NCBI RefSeq assembly: GCF_018991925.1
Contig: NW_024732309.1
Span: 171,001-235,000, forward strand
DNA length: 64,000 bases
Reading direction: 5' to 3'
Source of the DNA: Homarus americanus
Taxonomy: Eukaryota; Arthropoda; Malacostraca; Decapoda; Nephropidae
The notes under the pieces: model-generated
The model's database searches: none
The model's input: the letters and a program-made list of their open reading frames with translations, nothing else
What the model was told of the DNA's origin: nothing
Made by a program: the position numbers and the translations under genes
In this document: positions 48,721 through 59,865 of the stretch, piece after piece
Position numbering within the stretch: the first letter of the stretch is position 1
Layout of the letters: each line of letters starts with the position of its first letter

Positions 48721-48819
48721 AAGTGATACCACCCTCAGTGTCAAGACCTGACTGAATTCCTCACAATAGGCAAACTGTACTACAAGCTTTCTCAATAAAT
48801 TTGTAAATCAATCAATCAC

Positions 48820-48906
48820 GTCATTTACAAAGGTGCACACGTCATTAAAAAGGTGCACAAGTCATTCACAAAGGTGCACACGTCATTCACAAAGGTGCCC
48901 ACGTCA
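48820..48906. repeat. 21-bp repeat, right part (about 4 units)
   Basis: Same GTCATTTACAAAGGTGCACA unit as at 48,011, with deletions. Confidence 0.8.
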
Positions 48907-49230
48907 GGTTCGATACACAGGTTGGTTGCTACTTTAGCGTACAGTTTACCTCAATATCAATATTCTGGGGACCTGACCTGACCACCAGGATAGGTTAAGT
49001 TTATCATTTACAAAGAATATCATACGAGGTTTATATCATTAATATCATGCTATTGGTCAACATCTTTATATGAATCACTATTTTTTTTATCATAAAACTC
49101 TACTATATAATAAATAATACTATATAACTATACTACATTGAAGCCTGCAGTGTACATGTCCCACCACGCTCCATAGTGAGTTGCACAAGATGTAAGGAGG
49201 TGCACAACAAACAAGCAAATCCGAATCTAA

Positions 49231-49705
49231 CACGAAGACGGCAGATTTAATGACATCAACAGCGAAGACGGCAGATTTAATGACGTCAACAGCGAAGACG
49301 GTAGATTTAATGACGTCAACAGCGAAGACGGTAGATTTAATGACGTCAACAGCGAAGACGGCAGATTTAATGACGTCAACAGCGAAGACGGCAGATTTAA
49401 TGACGTCAACAGCGAAGACGGCAGATTTAATGACAACAGCGAAGACGGCAGATTTAATGACGTCAACAGCGAAGACGGCAGATTTAATGACATCAACAGC
49501 GAAGACGGCAGATTTAATGACGTCAACAGCGAAGACGGCAGATTTAATGACGTCAACAGCGAAGGCGGCAGATTTAATGACATCAACAGCGAAGACGGCA
49601 GATTTAATGACATCAACAGCGAAGACGGCAGATTTAATGACGTCAACAGCGAAGACGGCAGATTTAATGACATCAACAGCGAAGACGGCAGATTTAATGA
49701 CATCA
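49231..49705. repeat. 30-bp minisatellite with CRE sites, 16 copies
   Basis: Unit core GCGAAGACGGCAGATTTAAT followed by GACGTCAACA. Nine copies have a perfect TGACGTCA palindrome and six have TGACATCA. One unit is 27 bp. Confidence 0.97.
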
Positions 49706-49735
49706 ATATACACTGAGGCTGAGATAGTTGGAAGT

Positions 49736-50497
49736 GTTCTCGGCGTCACCATAGACAACAAACTAAATTGGAAACCACACGTCAGTGAAGTTGTCAAATC
49801 CTCCAGTCTCCGTCTCCACTTCCTCCGCCGACTCAAGTCCCTCGGAGTTCCTGCACCCGAGCGCCTCAGTGTTTACACAACATTCATACTTCCCAAGCTC
49901 ACCTATGCCTCCCCCACCTGGTCTTCCTCCCTAAATGCCACACAACGTAAACACCTAGAAAAAGTGCAAAAGAGGGCATGCAAGATTATTCTCTCCCCTT
50001 CCTACTCCACATATCAAGAAGCGCTCAACACACTGACCCTCTCGGCTCTCACTGACCATCACCACGACCTCATCTGCAAATTTGGTAAGAAGCTTCTACA
50101 CCATCCTCGACACCGGCTCCTACTACCACCTGAGATCCCTAGTCCGAGAATTGCTGTTCGACACCACAACCGCATCCAGCCCATACGTGCACGAACTGAT
50201 CGCTATAAGAACAGCCCAGTCCCAACCATTGTAAAAATTATCAATAACTTGTAATAAACCAGTGTATTCACTCCCAGTCAATCTTACCTTTTGCACTGTC
50301 ACTATGTTGAAATGAACTGTAGTTTGAGCTTTTCCCCATCTAGTTATTATATGTCTTATTGGTGTCACTTATGTTACTTGTATATTATTTGTAATTCGAA
50401 ACCCATTCCCCAAATATGTAACTGTATATTTTCAGCCTTCTGGCTGCCAAGCTCTTTCAATAAACCGTTAATTATTATTATTATTATTATTATTATT
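49736..50497 (+). mobile_element. Second 5'-truncated copy of the same Rex1/CR1-type LINE
   Basis: Nearly identical in protein and 3' UTR to the copy at 8.95-9.71 kb, but with the C-terminus intact (ends TIVKIINNL-stop at 50,254). It is truncated a little further on the 5' side, at GTTCTCGGCGTC, directly after the 30-bp minisatellite. It ends in CAATAAACCGTTAATTA and (TTA)n at 50,472-50,497. The same polarity and tail confirm that the shared 3' end is the true element end. Confidence 0.85.
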
Positions 50498-50598
50498 CAG
50501 TCAGTCAGTCAGTCATTCATTCACTTAGTCAGTCAGTTAGTCAGTCAGTCGTTAGTCAGTCAGTCATTAGTCAGTCAGTCATTTAGTCAGTCAGTCAG
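50498..50598. repeat. (AGTC)n microsatellite
   Basis: Imperfect CAGT tetranucleotide block directly after the LINE tail. Confidence 0.9.
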
Positions 50599-50713
50599 GG
50601 AACAAATCTACCTGTCGGCTCACAGATGACTGTTAATGAAGACAACGACCTCTATGTGTCTCGTACTCTGAACTACCTTGAGTACGATGACTGTCCCGTG
50701 AGTACGTTGTTGT

Positions 50714-50882
50714 CATATTAAATGGGTTGTCATCGTACTCAAGGAGTTAAGTCATCGTACTCAGGGGGTTAAGTCATCGTACTCAAGGAGTTAAGTCATC
50801 GTACTCAAGGGGTTAAGTCATCGTACTCAGGGGGTTAAGTCATCGTACTCAGGGGGTTAAGTCATCGTACTCAAGGGGTTAA
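50714..50882. repeat. 22-bp minisatellite, about 7-8 copies
   Basis: Unit core GTTAAGTCATCGTACTCAAG (plus strand). The reverse complement matches the 13.3-kb array. Confidence 0.9.
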
Positions 50883-53340
50883 TCAGTTTATATTCTCGCC
50901 TTCCGTGACACACCGCTCCCACGTGACATCATCCATTCATTATGATACACTTGCTGACGTCACGCTACCTTCCTGACGTCACGACCTAAACGGGCGATGA
51001 GTGGTAGGTGGCCTTACTCTCCCGCCGCCTTTAGTCATCAGGAAAACTCTGTCAGCCAGCCTCCCACCCCTCCCCTGAATGTGAATGAGTGCGTCCTTGC
51101 TTATACTGTTCGTGTGCGTGAGTATGCAAGTATAAGCGCATGTGTGTATGTGTCAGACAACTTCACCCCTACCCACGTCAATAAGGTAGCGCCCATCATC
51201 AGGTAGAGGCTTTCCTTCCCCCCACCTACAACCCCTCCTACCTGCCCTCCTCTTAAGTAGATTTCGATTACGCCAGTTCATTCAAAAGCCTCAGCATACC
51301 CACACACACACACCTTGTAAGGCCTCGACTAGTGGAGTGGGGTGACGGGGGTGTTAGTGTTATCGCCGCTGGCTTCAACTACAGTGCTGGCGTCAGTGCT
51401 GGCGTTTGCTGCCTTACCCGAACAAACATTAGGGGGGGGGGAGGGTGTTTACGGACAAGAGGCCCTGATCCTGCTGAGCGTATGGTTTAGAGGGTGGCGT
51501 GATCCCCCATGACGCAGATCGCCTTCTATGCTGTGAGGACCAGCCACCAGCCCTCTGTGGTAAACACCGATCCTGGCCGAGTTTTTTGGGCTGGAACAGT
51601 TTACACAGTACTATTGTCCCTTGGAACACCATACTGGTTCGCATTGATCCGCACTTGTAAGTACAGCCAAAGTGATGACATACCCCTCAGTACTGAAATA
51701 TTGTGGACTAATTATGCCTACTCGTTTCTGCCTTATCTGGAGCAATAAGACAACACGGAATGAAGTGTAGCTAAGATTAATAGAGTTATGAACTTTGTGT
51801 CATGTCACTATGATCTATAATTAAGATAAATTGTGTGAGACTAATTATGTATCAGATAGATCACCAAGTAATACTAATGAACGCCTTGTTGTCTGCAGGT
51901 TTAGACCACATCAAAAAATATTGAATGCGTCAAAAGGCGAGTTTCAATCATTCCCTTCGACTTACCCGTCACCTGAACGTCCTTAACCAAGGCGTTTACG
52001 GTTAGCCTGTAATTGGTTTCACTGCACCAAAGTAGAAACTATACATTTTCATCACTGGCACTGATAAGTCCAGTCCTTGGAGCTAGCCTGGCCAGATGGC
52101 CATGGGTTCATGACCAAAACACCACCGGACAAAATCCCCTCATAGTAAAAAATAATACAAAATATATTTAAAGTTTATTATAGCGAACATTATGAAATGT
52201 AATTTATATACATAAAAGAACATACGAAAATAAGGAGTCTGCAATAGGCCGCTCCCTCCTAAAACTATATAAGCATCAACAATTACCGTCAATTCCCAAC
52301 TCTTGAAGAGATATGGATCTTTGGGACGGTCTGCCTGTAGATGTCTATGAAATCCATCTGACCAAGTGCAGCTCGCCCCTCTTGAGTCATCTCTGCCATA
52401 CTGTCAGGTAGGATCTGTCCAGTATTTCCCGTTGGCAACTACACGTTCCCTTAGAGTCTGTCGGACTTTTGTTGCCTCTACTGCACATGTTTCTGGTGTG
52501 GTTGTGGTCTATGGTGGAATTCATTCAGATCTGTTGTAAGGTTGCCGTTGCAGGAGAGAGCGGCTCGCCTGCAGCATCCCCAGCGTTTTGTTGTGTATAT
52601 ATAGCCAAGATAACATAGTTTTTCTCCACCTTTATTGCTGCGTATAGTTATATTAACTGCACAATTTCACTAATAATGATAACAGTGTAAATCACAAAGA
52701 AATTCACAAATACACTCGTGATTAAGATATTAAATGAAACTTGTAAGAAAAATAGAAACGAGCTATCTAGCTTCCGACTGTATTCAAACACTGCTCAAGG
52801 AAAAACAAATTAGCGCACAAGTGAACAAGGTTTTTATACAGTCCGCCTCATGGTCCCACACGTCATTAAACGGACCTGAGAGACCAGATTGTGAGGTCAC
52901 ACGGAGTGCACCTGGAGACCCGACAACGACACCCAATGCTTGTCAAGTCACAAAGTCGCCGACTAACCTGACTGTGACATGACTATCGCAGGACGTGACG
53001 TCGGATAATCAACGGGATGCAGCGTGGAAGTTCTGCAGTCGACTAAGTGTAAAGGAAGTTGAATATATGAATAACAATATCGCGGATGTACAACAACTGA
53101 TGTAATAAAAAAGTATTGATTTTTACATATATACGCATCTAACAGGTGTATTTATATTATTTTTAACATATAACCTACACTTCATAATGTTCCATACATA
53201 GATCGTCTTAGTAAGAGAGAGTATCAAAGTGGATTTGTAAGAAAATTATTGAAAACAAATATTTTGTTTTCCTTGATCAGTGTTTGAATACATTTCATAA
53301 TGTTCGTTATTATAAACTTTAATTAGATTTTCTTATTTTT
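50883..53340. other. No gene confirmed
   Basis: Mixed unique DNA. TGACGTCA sites at 50,955 and 50,974, and a short CA run at 51,301-51,312. A GC-richer patch at 52,310-52,590 has no sustained frame. Confidence 0.45.
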
Positions 53341-53352
53341 TTTTTTACTATA

Positions 53353-53400
53353 GGGGGGTTTTGTCCGTTGAGGGTTTTGTCCGGTGGGGGTTTTGTCCGT
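53353..53400. repeat. ~17-bp GGGTTTTGTCCG repeat, 3 copies
   Basis: GGGGTTTTGTCCGTTGA, AGGGTTTTGTCCGGTGG and GGGGTTTTGTCCGTA in tandem. Confidence 0.8.
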
Positions 53401-53567
53401 ATCCCGGTAGCAGGTGTGTATGATCCCAGGTAGTAGTCGTAGCAGTAGTGGTATAAGAGGTGAACGGTGATCCCAGGTATTGAGTGAGTGATCTTTCTTA
53501 AGACATTCCTGGAACATTTGATTGACTCTGTACCGGGAAGACCTTCAACCTAACCTGCCAGTCACTC

Positions 53568-53735
53568 CCACCACTACTACTACCATCACCACTACTACCA
53601 CCATCACCAAGACTACCACACCAATACCACCACAACACCAATACTACCACCACACCACTACTACCACCATCACCAAGACTACCACACCAATACCACCACC
53701 ACACCACTACTACCACCATCACCAAGACTACGTTT
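53568..53735. repeat. ACC/ACT trinucleotide-rich block
   Basis: Repeats of CCACCACTACTACCACCATC and ACCAAGACTACCACACC. A GTT/GTG block follows at 53,845-53,890. Confidence 0.85.
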
Positions 53736-53890
53736 GTTATCATGGTGAGGCGATGAACCAAGGACCCCGGATATAAACACTATTTCCTGCAGCTAGGAGT
53801 ATCACTTATTCCCTAACAGAGAAGTGCTGAGTAACATTATTAGCGTTGTTGTTATTGTGGTTGTTGTGGTTGTTGTGGTTGTTGTACTTG

Positions 53891-54675
53891 TCAAGATACG
53901 TGAGTCACTTGAGAGTCAGAGTCGGTGCAGGATGACAAGAACACAACAATGGCGACACAGTTATTCAGACGCTTCTGCTAAAACTACCGTACTAGTCCTC
54001 TCCTCTGTTTATGACGTCACTGGCCGATCCTAGCGGTGATACGGTGCCCGGGCCATTACGTCACTCAACATGGACCAATGTGAGATGACGTAATACACGC
54101 CCTCACTTCCCATTTTCTTTACCGATTATCAAAAGTTGTCTCTAGTGAGGGTAAGCAATCCCCAGTCGTGTCATAAATCAAATGGTCATTAGGTAAACTG
54201 CCTCTTGTTCCTTTACTACGTGATTACTGTTACAAGACGAACTAATGGTTAGTCAGAGGATGAGAAAACATGAGTGTGGAAAGAAAATGGGGTCAGGGCG
54301 GACAAGACGGAAGGGGGGGGGGGGGAGGACTCATTCAGCAAGTCCTGAGCTGACAGGTGATGCTCCCCCATCCCCTCCTCTTCGCCTTCACCTGATGGTA
54401 AAGGTCACCTGGGCCATCTCCCCCCCCACCCCCACACACACCTCACATAACCTCTCACCTATAACAACATCTACCTTGTTTGTAAAGATCCCGAATATCA
54501 TTTAATAAAGTACAATAACAAGTGTGTGTACCAAAGGTGTGTTATATAGTGGTGAAGACGCGCGCGTGTGACCACCTGCACCAGATGACTGACCAGTGAG
54601 CCAGCTGGTCCTTCCTCATCCACCCCACACATATATCACACGCTGTATTAACTTGTACTTGGTGGTCCACAATCG

Positions 54676-54680
<5 letters not shown>
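53891..54680. other. No gene seen; several CRE-like sites
   Basis: TGACGTCA at 54,012 and TGACGTAA at 54,086, and a G11 run at 54,314. No supported frame. Confidence 0.45.

Positions 54681-54720
<40 letters not shown>
54681..54720. repeat. (TC)n microsatellite
   Basis: About 20 TC units. Confidence 0.95.
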
Positions 54721-54723
<3 letters not shown>

Positions 54724-54993
54724 GACAGACGTGTAGGGAGCCGTTCTTGGGTCGCTACTGTCCATCATTGAAACGGAAGCGGTTGACGACCGTAATACGA
54801 CGGACAGACGGATAGACTGACAGTAACTCTACCGTACGACCCCAATTCCCCACCCACCCACTCGGACTTTTAATCAGGGGAAGGAAAGGATGATGGGGAA
54901 GGAGGAGAAGGGAAGGAGGGAAAGAAGGAGGAGGAAGGAAGGGGTGATGGTGAAGGAAGCTAAAAATCATTGATGTGTTAGAAGCACTTATGG

Positions 54994-55032
54994 TAGTGTG
55001 TGTGTGTGTGTGTGTGGGGTGAGTGTCCTGGG

Positions 55033-55072
<40 letters not shown>
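54994..55072. repeat. (GT)n and (CA)n, facing
   Basis: GT run at 54,996-55,015 and CA run at 55,035-55,072. Together they form an inverted pair about 20 bases apart. Confidence 0.9.
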
Positions 55073-55074
<2 letters not shown>

Positions 55075-55366
55075 CAGGCAAAGATAAAAGCAAAATTTCA
55101 ATTATCTCGATACAAAACCTGACACCGGCATCTCTGTAACCCATTCTGAAGCGAGACACAAGAAACATAAAGAACTGACTGTAATCCGTAGCTGAGAGAG
55201 AGAGAGAGAGACTCGAATGACAGGAGTAGGAATATGGTAGTAAACGAAGGGGGAAGAGGAGGAAGACAAGGAGGAAGAGGGGGGAGGAGGAGCAGGTGAA
55301 GAAGTGTGGGGCAGTCGACCTTAGCCTGATGCTTGCGGTGACAGCGATAGCAGCCACCAGACAGCC

Positions 55367-55368
<2 letters not shown>

Positions 55369-55422
<54 letters not shown>
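55369..55422. repeat. (GT)n microsatellite
   Basis: About 26 units. A (CA)n run follows at 55,511-55,539. Confidence 0.95.
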
Positions 55423-55424
<2 letters not shown>

Positions 55425-55508
55425 TGTGCTAGCCGCGTCATACACCATACCACACCATCCTCTCTACACACCACATTTTTCCGCCACACTATACCACATC
55501 CCATGAGT

Positions 55509-55539
<31 letters not shown>

Positions 55540-55803
55540 TGATTCTCTTCACGCACGAGAGTTAAAGAGACCGGGAAGACGTATAGAGGAGCTAGAAGAA
55601 GAAGAGAATAATACCGAAAAAACAATAAAACTGTAATAAGAAAAAGTACCGAATTTTTTTTTAGGAATATTTGATGATGATTCCAATTTAGGTTGTGGGT
55701 TGGTCACTGGTGCAAGAGAGAGACGTGGAGGGGGGGGGGACGATAAAGTTACTTGTATATAGTAAGTTAGTACAATACTATATACAGCAGTTTATGACCC
55801 AAA

Positions 55804-55846
55804 ATATATAACCTAACCTAATGTAACCTAACCTAACCCAACCTGG
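55804..55846. repeat. CCTAA-type telomere-like repeat
   Basis: Degenerate AACCT/CCTAA units (about seven). Confidence 0.7.
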
Positions 55847-55892
55847 TATTTCTGGTCGGCTGTATATCATGATTAAGCAAATATCTGGCACC

Positions 55893-55893
<1 letters not shown>

Positions 55894-55935
<42 letters not shown>
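55894..55935. repeat. (GT)n microsatellite
   Basis: About 20 units. Confidence 0.95.
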
Positions 55936-55939
<4 letters not shown>

Positions 55940-56036
55940 GGTATACTACACTGTGGGGAAGAGAGGGGTGTAGGGATTAGGTTAGGTTTAGTGATGTATG
56001 GCAGAATAGACATTTAAATCAAGATGTTTTCACTTT

Positions 56037-56039
<3 letters not shown>

Positions 56040-56093
<54 letters not shown>
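56040..56093. repeat. (CA)n microsatellite
   Basis: About 26 units. Confidence 0.95.
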
Positions 56094-56546
56094 AGGCCCA
56101 TAAGCTAACAAACTTTTTCTGATCCGTACAGTGAAGAAGAGGAAAAGACCGCATCTACTTACGGTACAATCAAGACCCTGTAGTGAAGGTAGGTAGTATG
56201 TGAGGTAGGAAAGACCCTCTCCCCTGCTAAGTGAGAAACATCGCCCTAGATAGAAACAAAAGAGGTCCCTACAGTCACCCTTGAGGTACTCCCCGATGAT
56301 ATAAGTTAAATTATTCATCCTCTGATCTTTCTTATTTCTTTCGTTTCGTCTAATTCTCTGTGCTTCCTCTTCCTCCTACTCTTCTTCTCCTTACTCCTCC
56401 TTTTCCACTTCTTTTACTCCCCCCTTCCAGTTCCTTCTTTTATCAATCTTTCCTCTTCATACATCTCTCTCTCTCTCTCTGCTTAGGGATTGTGTAACCA
56501 AGAGGAGTTGCTTTTACCTGTGTTTCTCCACCATCACCAGCCAACC

Positions 56547-56550
<4 letters not shown>

Positions 56551-56594
<44 letters not shown>
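56551..56594. repeat. (GA)n microsatellite
   Basis: About 21 units. Confidence 0.95.
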
Positions 56595-56598
<4 letters not shown>

Positions 56599-56678
56599 GA
56601 GAGAGAGGTGTGTGTGTAACTGCAGCACCGGCACCAGAGGGAGCAATGACCCCCCTGTGACGGTGGTGCTGGTCGTTG

Positions 56679-56680
<2 letters not shown>

Positions 56681-56718
<38 letters not shown>
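56681..56718. repeat. (CA)n microsatellite
   Basis: About 19 units. Confidence 0.95.
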
Positions 56719-56720
<2 letters not shown>

Positions 56721-56775
56721 TAATGTTATTTGTATATTTTCACCTTTTAGTTGCTTTAAATCACACCATTATTCG

Positions 56776-56776
<1 letters not shown>

Positions 56777-56806
<30 letters not shown>

Positions 56807-56867
56807 GGCATGTATGTATGCATGTATGTATGTATGTATGTATGTATGCATGTATGTATGTATGTAT
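56777..56867. repeat. (GTAT)n microsatellite
   Basis: About 22 ATGT units with GCATG interruptions. Confidence 0.95.
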
Positions 56868-56938
56868 TAAACAGTTCAACACTCAGGATATGTTATGTCT
56901 AATAATTGTTTCATTATTAAACTATTTTGTCCACCTAA

Positions 56939-56941
<3 letters not shown>

Positions 56942-57021
<80 letters not shown>

Positions 57022-57042
57022 CTGTGTGTGTGTGTGTGTGTG
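56942..57042. repeat. (GT)n microsatellite
   Basis: About 49 units with one CC interruption at 57,021. Confidence 0.95.
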
Positions 57043-57074
57043 TTTATTACTAATTTTAATTATTACTGACCAGC

Positions 57075-57470
57075 ACATTGACGCCCCAGCTTATTTCACC
57101 TGAAGCTTAGACGCCCCAGCTTATTTTCCCTGAAGCTTAGACACTCTAAAGGGTTACCTTAGCGCCCCATTCTTCAAAATAAGCTGGGATGTCTAATCTT
57201 TTGGTGAAATAAGCTGGGATGTCTAATCTGGTGAAATAAGCTTAAATATCTAATCTTTAAGTGAAATAAGCTGGGATGTCTAATCTTCTGGTGAAATAAG
57301 CTGGGATGTCTAATCTTTAAGTGAAATAAGCTGGGATGTCTAATCTTCTGGTGAAATAAGCTTAAATATCTAATCTTTAAGTGAAATAAGCTGGGATGTC
57401 TAATCTTCAGATGAAATAAGCTGGAGTGTCTAATATTCTGGTGAAATAAGCTTAAATGTCTAATATATAT
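57075..57470. repeat. ~30-bp minisatellite, first units inverted
   Basis: From 57,177: about ten copies of GTGAAATAAGCTGGGATGTC followed by TAATCTTCTG. In 57,075-57,145 two units are present in the opposite orientation (GACGCCCCAGCTTATTT). Confidence 0.88.
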
Positions 57471-57477
57471 CTTAGCT

Positions 57478-57542
57478 AACCTGACCGAACCCAACCCAAC
57501 CTAACCTAACCCAACCTAACCCAACCCAACCTAACCTAACCC
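57478..57542. repeat. CCTAA/CCCAA telomere-like repeat
   Basis: About 12 degenerate AACCT/CCCAA units directly after the 30-bp array. Confidence 0.8.
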
Positions 57543-57716
57543 TCCTTTTATAGACCTACAGAAGAATGTTCACACGAGCTACCACCCTGACCAACCCACC
57601 GCCAGCACGAGCACTACACAGCGCCTGAGCCACACAAAGATCATCTTAACGCCAGTACGAGCAAGGTCACGCCAAGCTAATGTTGGTTCACCTACTAGCC
57701 TCTGGTCATGGTGGAG

Positions 57717-57985
57717 ACGAGGTGTACAGGTGAGGATAGGGGACAGGTGGAGGTGTACAGGTGAGGATAGGGAACAGGTGAGGATAGGGGACAGGTGGAG
57801 GTGTACAGGTGAGGATAGGGAACAGGTGGAGGTGTACAGGTGAGGATAGGGAACAGGTGGTGGTGTACAGGTGAGGATAGGGAACAGGTGGAGGTGTACA
57901 GGTGAGGATAGGGAACAGGTGGAGGTGTACAGGTGAGGATAGGGAACAGGTGGAGGTGTACAGGTGAGGATAGGGAACAGGTGGT
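57717..57985. repeat. 31-bp minisatellite, about 8-9 copies
   Basis: Unit core GTGTACAGGTGAGGATAGGG followed by AACAGGTGGAG. Merges into a G-rich GGAGGGATGGGG tract up to 58,130. Confidence 0.92.
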
Positions 57986-58201
57986 GGGTGAGGGATAAGG
58001 AGGATGGGGTTGGGAGGAGGGGATGGGGTTTGGAGGAGGGATGGGGGTTTGGAGGAGGGATGGGGTGGGAGGAGGGATGGGGTGGGGAGGGAGGGATGGG
58101 GGGTGGGAGGAGGGTGGGACGAGAGAAAGGGAGGGGGAAGAGGAAGTACAGACAATCAGTTAGACTAGGAAATGGGGAGGGGAAGAAGAGCACTCATTCA
58201 T

Positions 58202-58204
<3 letters not shown>

Positions 58205-58235
<31 letters not shown>
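58205..58235. repeat. (GA)n microsatellite
   Basis: About 15 units. Confidence 0.95.
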
Positions 58236-58236
<1 letters not shown>

Positions 58237-58404
58237 GTGGAGTGGTTGGTGGTGGTGAGGGGGCAGGCAGTGAGTGAGGTCAGTGACCGCGAGAAGGAAG
58301 GGGCAGGGGTGGTGCTTGTGGGCCAGCCAAGGGTCAGGTAGGGCGTTGACCGACACACACACACACACTTACTCTCTCTCTGCCATGGAGATAATGGACG
58401 TCAC

Positions 58405-58485
58405 TCAGATAGATATAGATACTTAGGGATAGATAGATATAGATACTTAGGGATAGATAGATAGATAGTTAGGGATAGATAGTTT
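58405..58485. repeat. GATA/TTAGGGATAGATA repeat
   Basis: Three units of GATAGATATAGATACTTAGG with GATA runs. Confidence 0.8.
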
Positions 58486-58534
58486 TATATATAATTGTTC
58501 CGTAAAATGATCACAGTTTTACAATATTTATCAT

Positions 58535-58655
58535 TAATAAAAACAACAACCACCATCATCCCCTACCACCACACCACCATCCACCTACCACAACCACCAT
58601 CCCCCTACCACCACAACCACCATCTACCACAACCACCATCCCCCCTACCACCACA
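58535..58655. repeat. CCACCATC-type low-complexity block
   Basis: Irregular CACCATCCCCCTACCACCAC repeats. Confidence 0.8.
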
Positions 58656-58794
58656 ACAAAGAGAGAGACAGAAAACGGTCACGACGTCATAGAAAACAGG
58701 AAAAAGCGTAAACAAACCAGGCGACTCAAGCGACTTCAGTTGGTGGTGACGAATGACCGCAAGACAAATCCACAGGGTACATTATTATAGTGAT

Positions 58795-59865
58795 TAGAGA
58801 GTGGGGCAGGTGAGAGGGAGAGTGAGGAGAGGAGGTGAGTGGGAGGTGAGTGGGAGGTGAGTGAGGCAAGTGGAAGGGGTGAGTGAGGCAGTGGGAGGGA
58901 GGAGAGTGAGGAGAGGGAGAATGAGGAGGAGAGTGAGGTGAGTGGGAGGGTGAAGGAGGCAGGGAGAGGGAGAGGAGGCGGGGGAGAGTGAGGTGAGAGG
59001 GAGAGTGAGGCGAGGGAGGTGAGGTGGGGAGGAGAGTGAGACGAGTGGGACGGTGAGCAGGGCAGGTGGGAGGAAGTGAGGAGAGGGAGAGTGAGGTGGG
59101 TGGGGAGGGTGGTGGGGCAAGTGAGAGGGAGAGTGGGGCGAGGGAGAGTGAGGTGGGAGGAGAGTGAGACAGGTGGGAGGGTGAGCGAGGCAGTGGGAGG
59201 GAGAGTGAGGAGAGAGGAGAGTGAGGTGAGTGGGAGGGTGAGTGGGGGCAAGTGAGAGGGAGGAGGTGAGGCGAGGGAGAGTGAGGTGGGAGGGAGAGTG
59301 GAGACGAGTGGGAGGGTGAGCAGGGCGAGTGGGAGGGAGAGGTGAGGAGAGGGAGAGTGGGGTGGTGGGGTGAGTGGGGCAAGTGAGGGGAGGTGGGGCG
59401 AGGAGGGAGGGTGGGAGGAGGATTAGACGGGTGGGAGGGTGAGGCAGGGCGAGTGGGAGGGAGGGTGAGGTGGTGGGAGGGTGGGTGGGGCGAGTGGGAG
59501 GGAGGGTGAGGCGAGTGGGAGGGAGAGTGAGTGAGTGGGAGGTGAGGGAGGCGAGTGGGAGGGTGAGTGGGAGGTGAGTGGGTCGAGTGGGAGGTGAGTG
59601 AGGTGAGTGGGAGGGTGAGTGAGGCGAGTGGGAGGGTGAGTGAGGCGAGTGGGAGGAGGGAGGGGGTGGAGCGAGGAGAATGGGGGAGAGTGGGGTGGTG
59701 GGAGGGGGTGGAGGAGGCGGTGAGAGGCAGGTGGGGTGGGGAGGGAGAAGGTGGAGCGGGGAGATGAGGAGGGAGAGTGGGGGCAGGGAGGTGGGGTGGG
59801 GAGGAGGTGGGGTGAGGGGAGAGAGTGGGGTGAGTGAGGTGAGAGAGGTGAGAGGAGAGTGAAGG
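58795..59865. repeat. ~1.07-kb G-rich GTGAG/GGGAGG array
   Basis: Irregular repeats of GAGTGGGAGGGTGAGTGAGG and GGAGAGTGAGG. C is rare on the plus strand. Minus-strand Pro/Ser-rich frames of up to 406 codons are artefacts. Confidence 0.93.

Noticed and set aside
49250..49705. CRISPR-like array
   Set aside because: Units are contiguous without unique spacers, there are no cas genes, and the context is eukaryotic. The same applies to every other array here.
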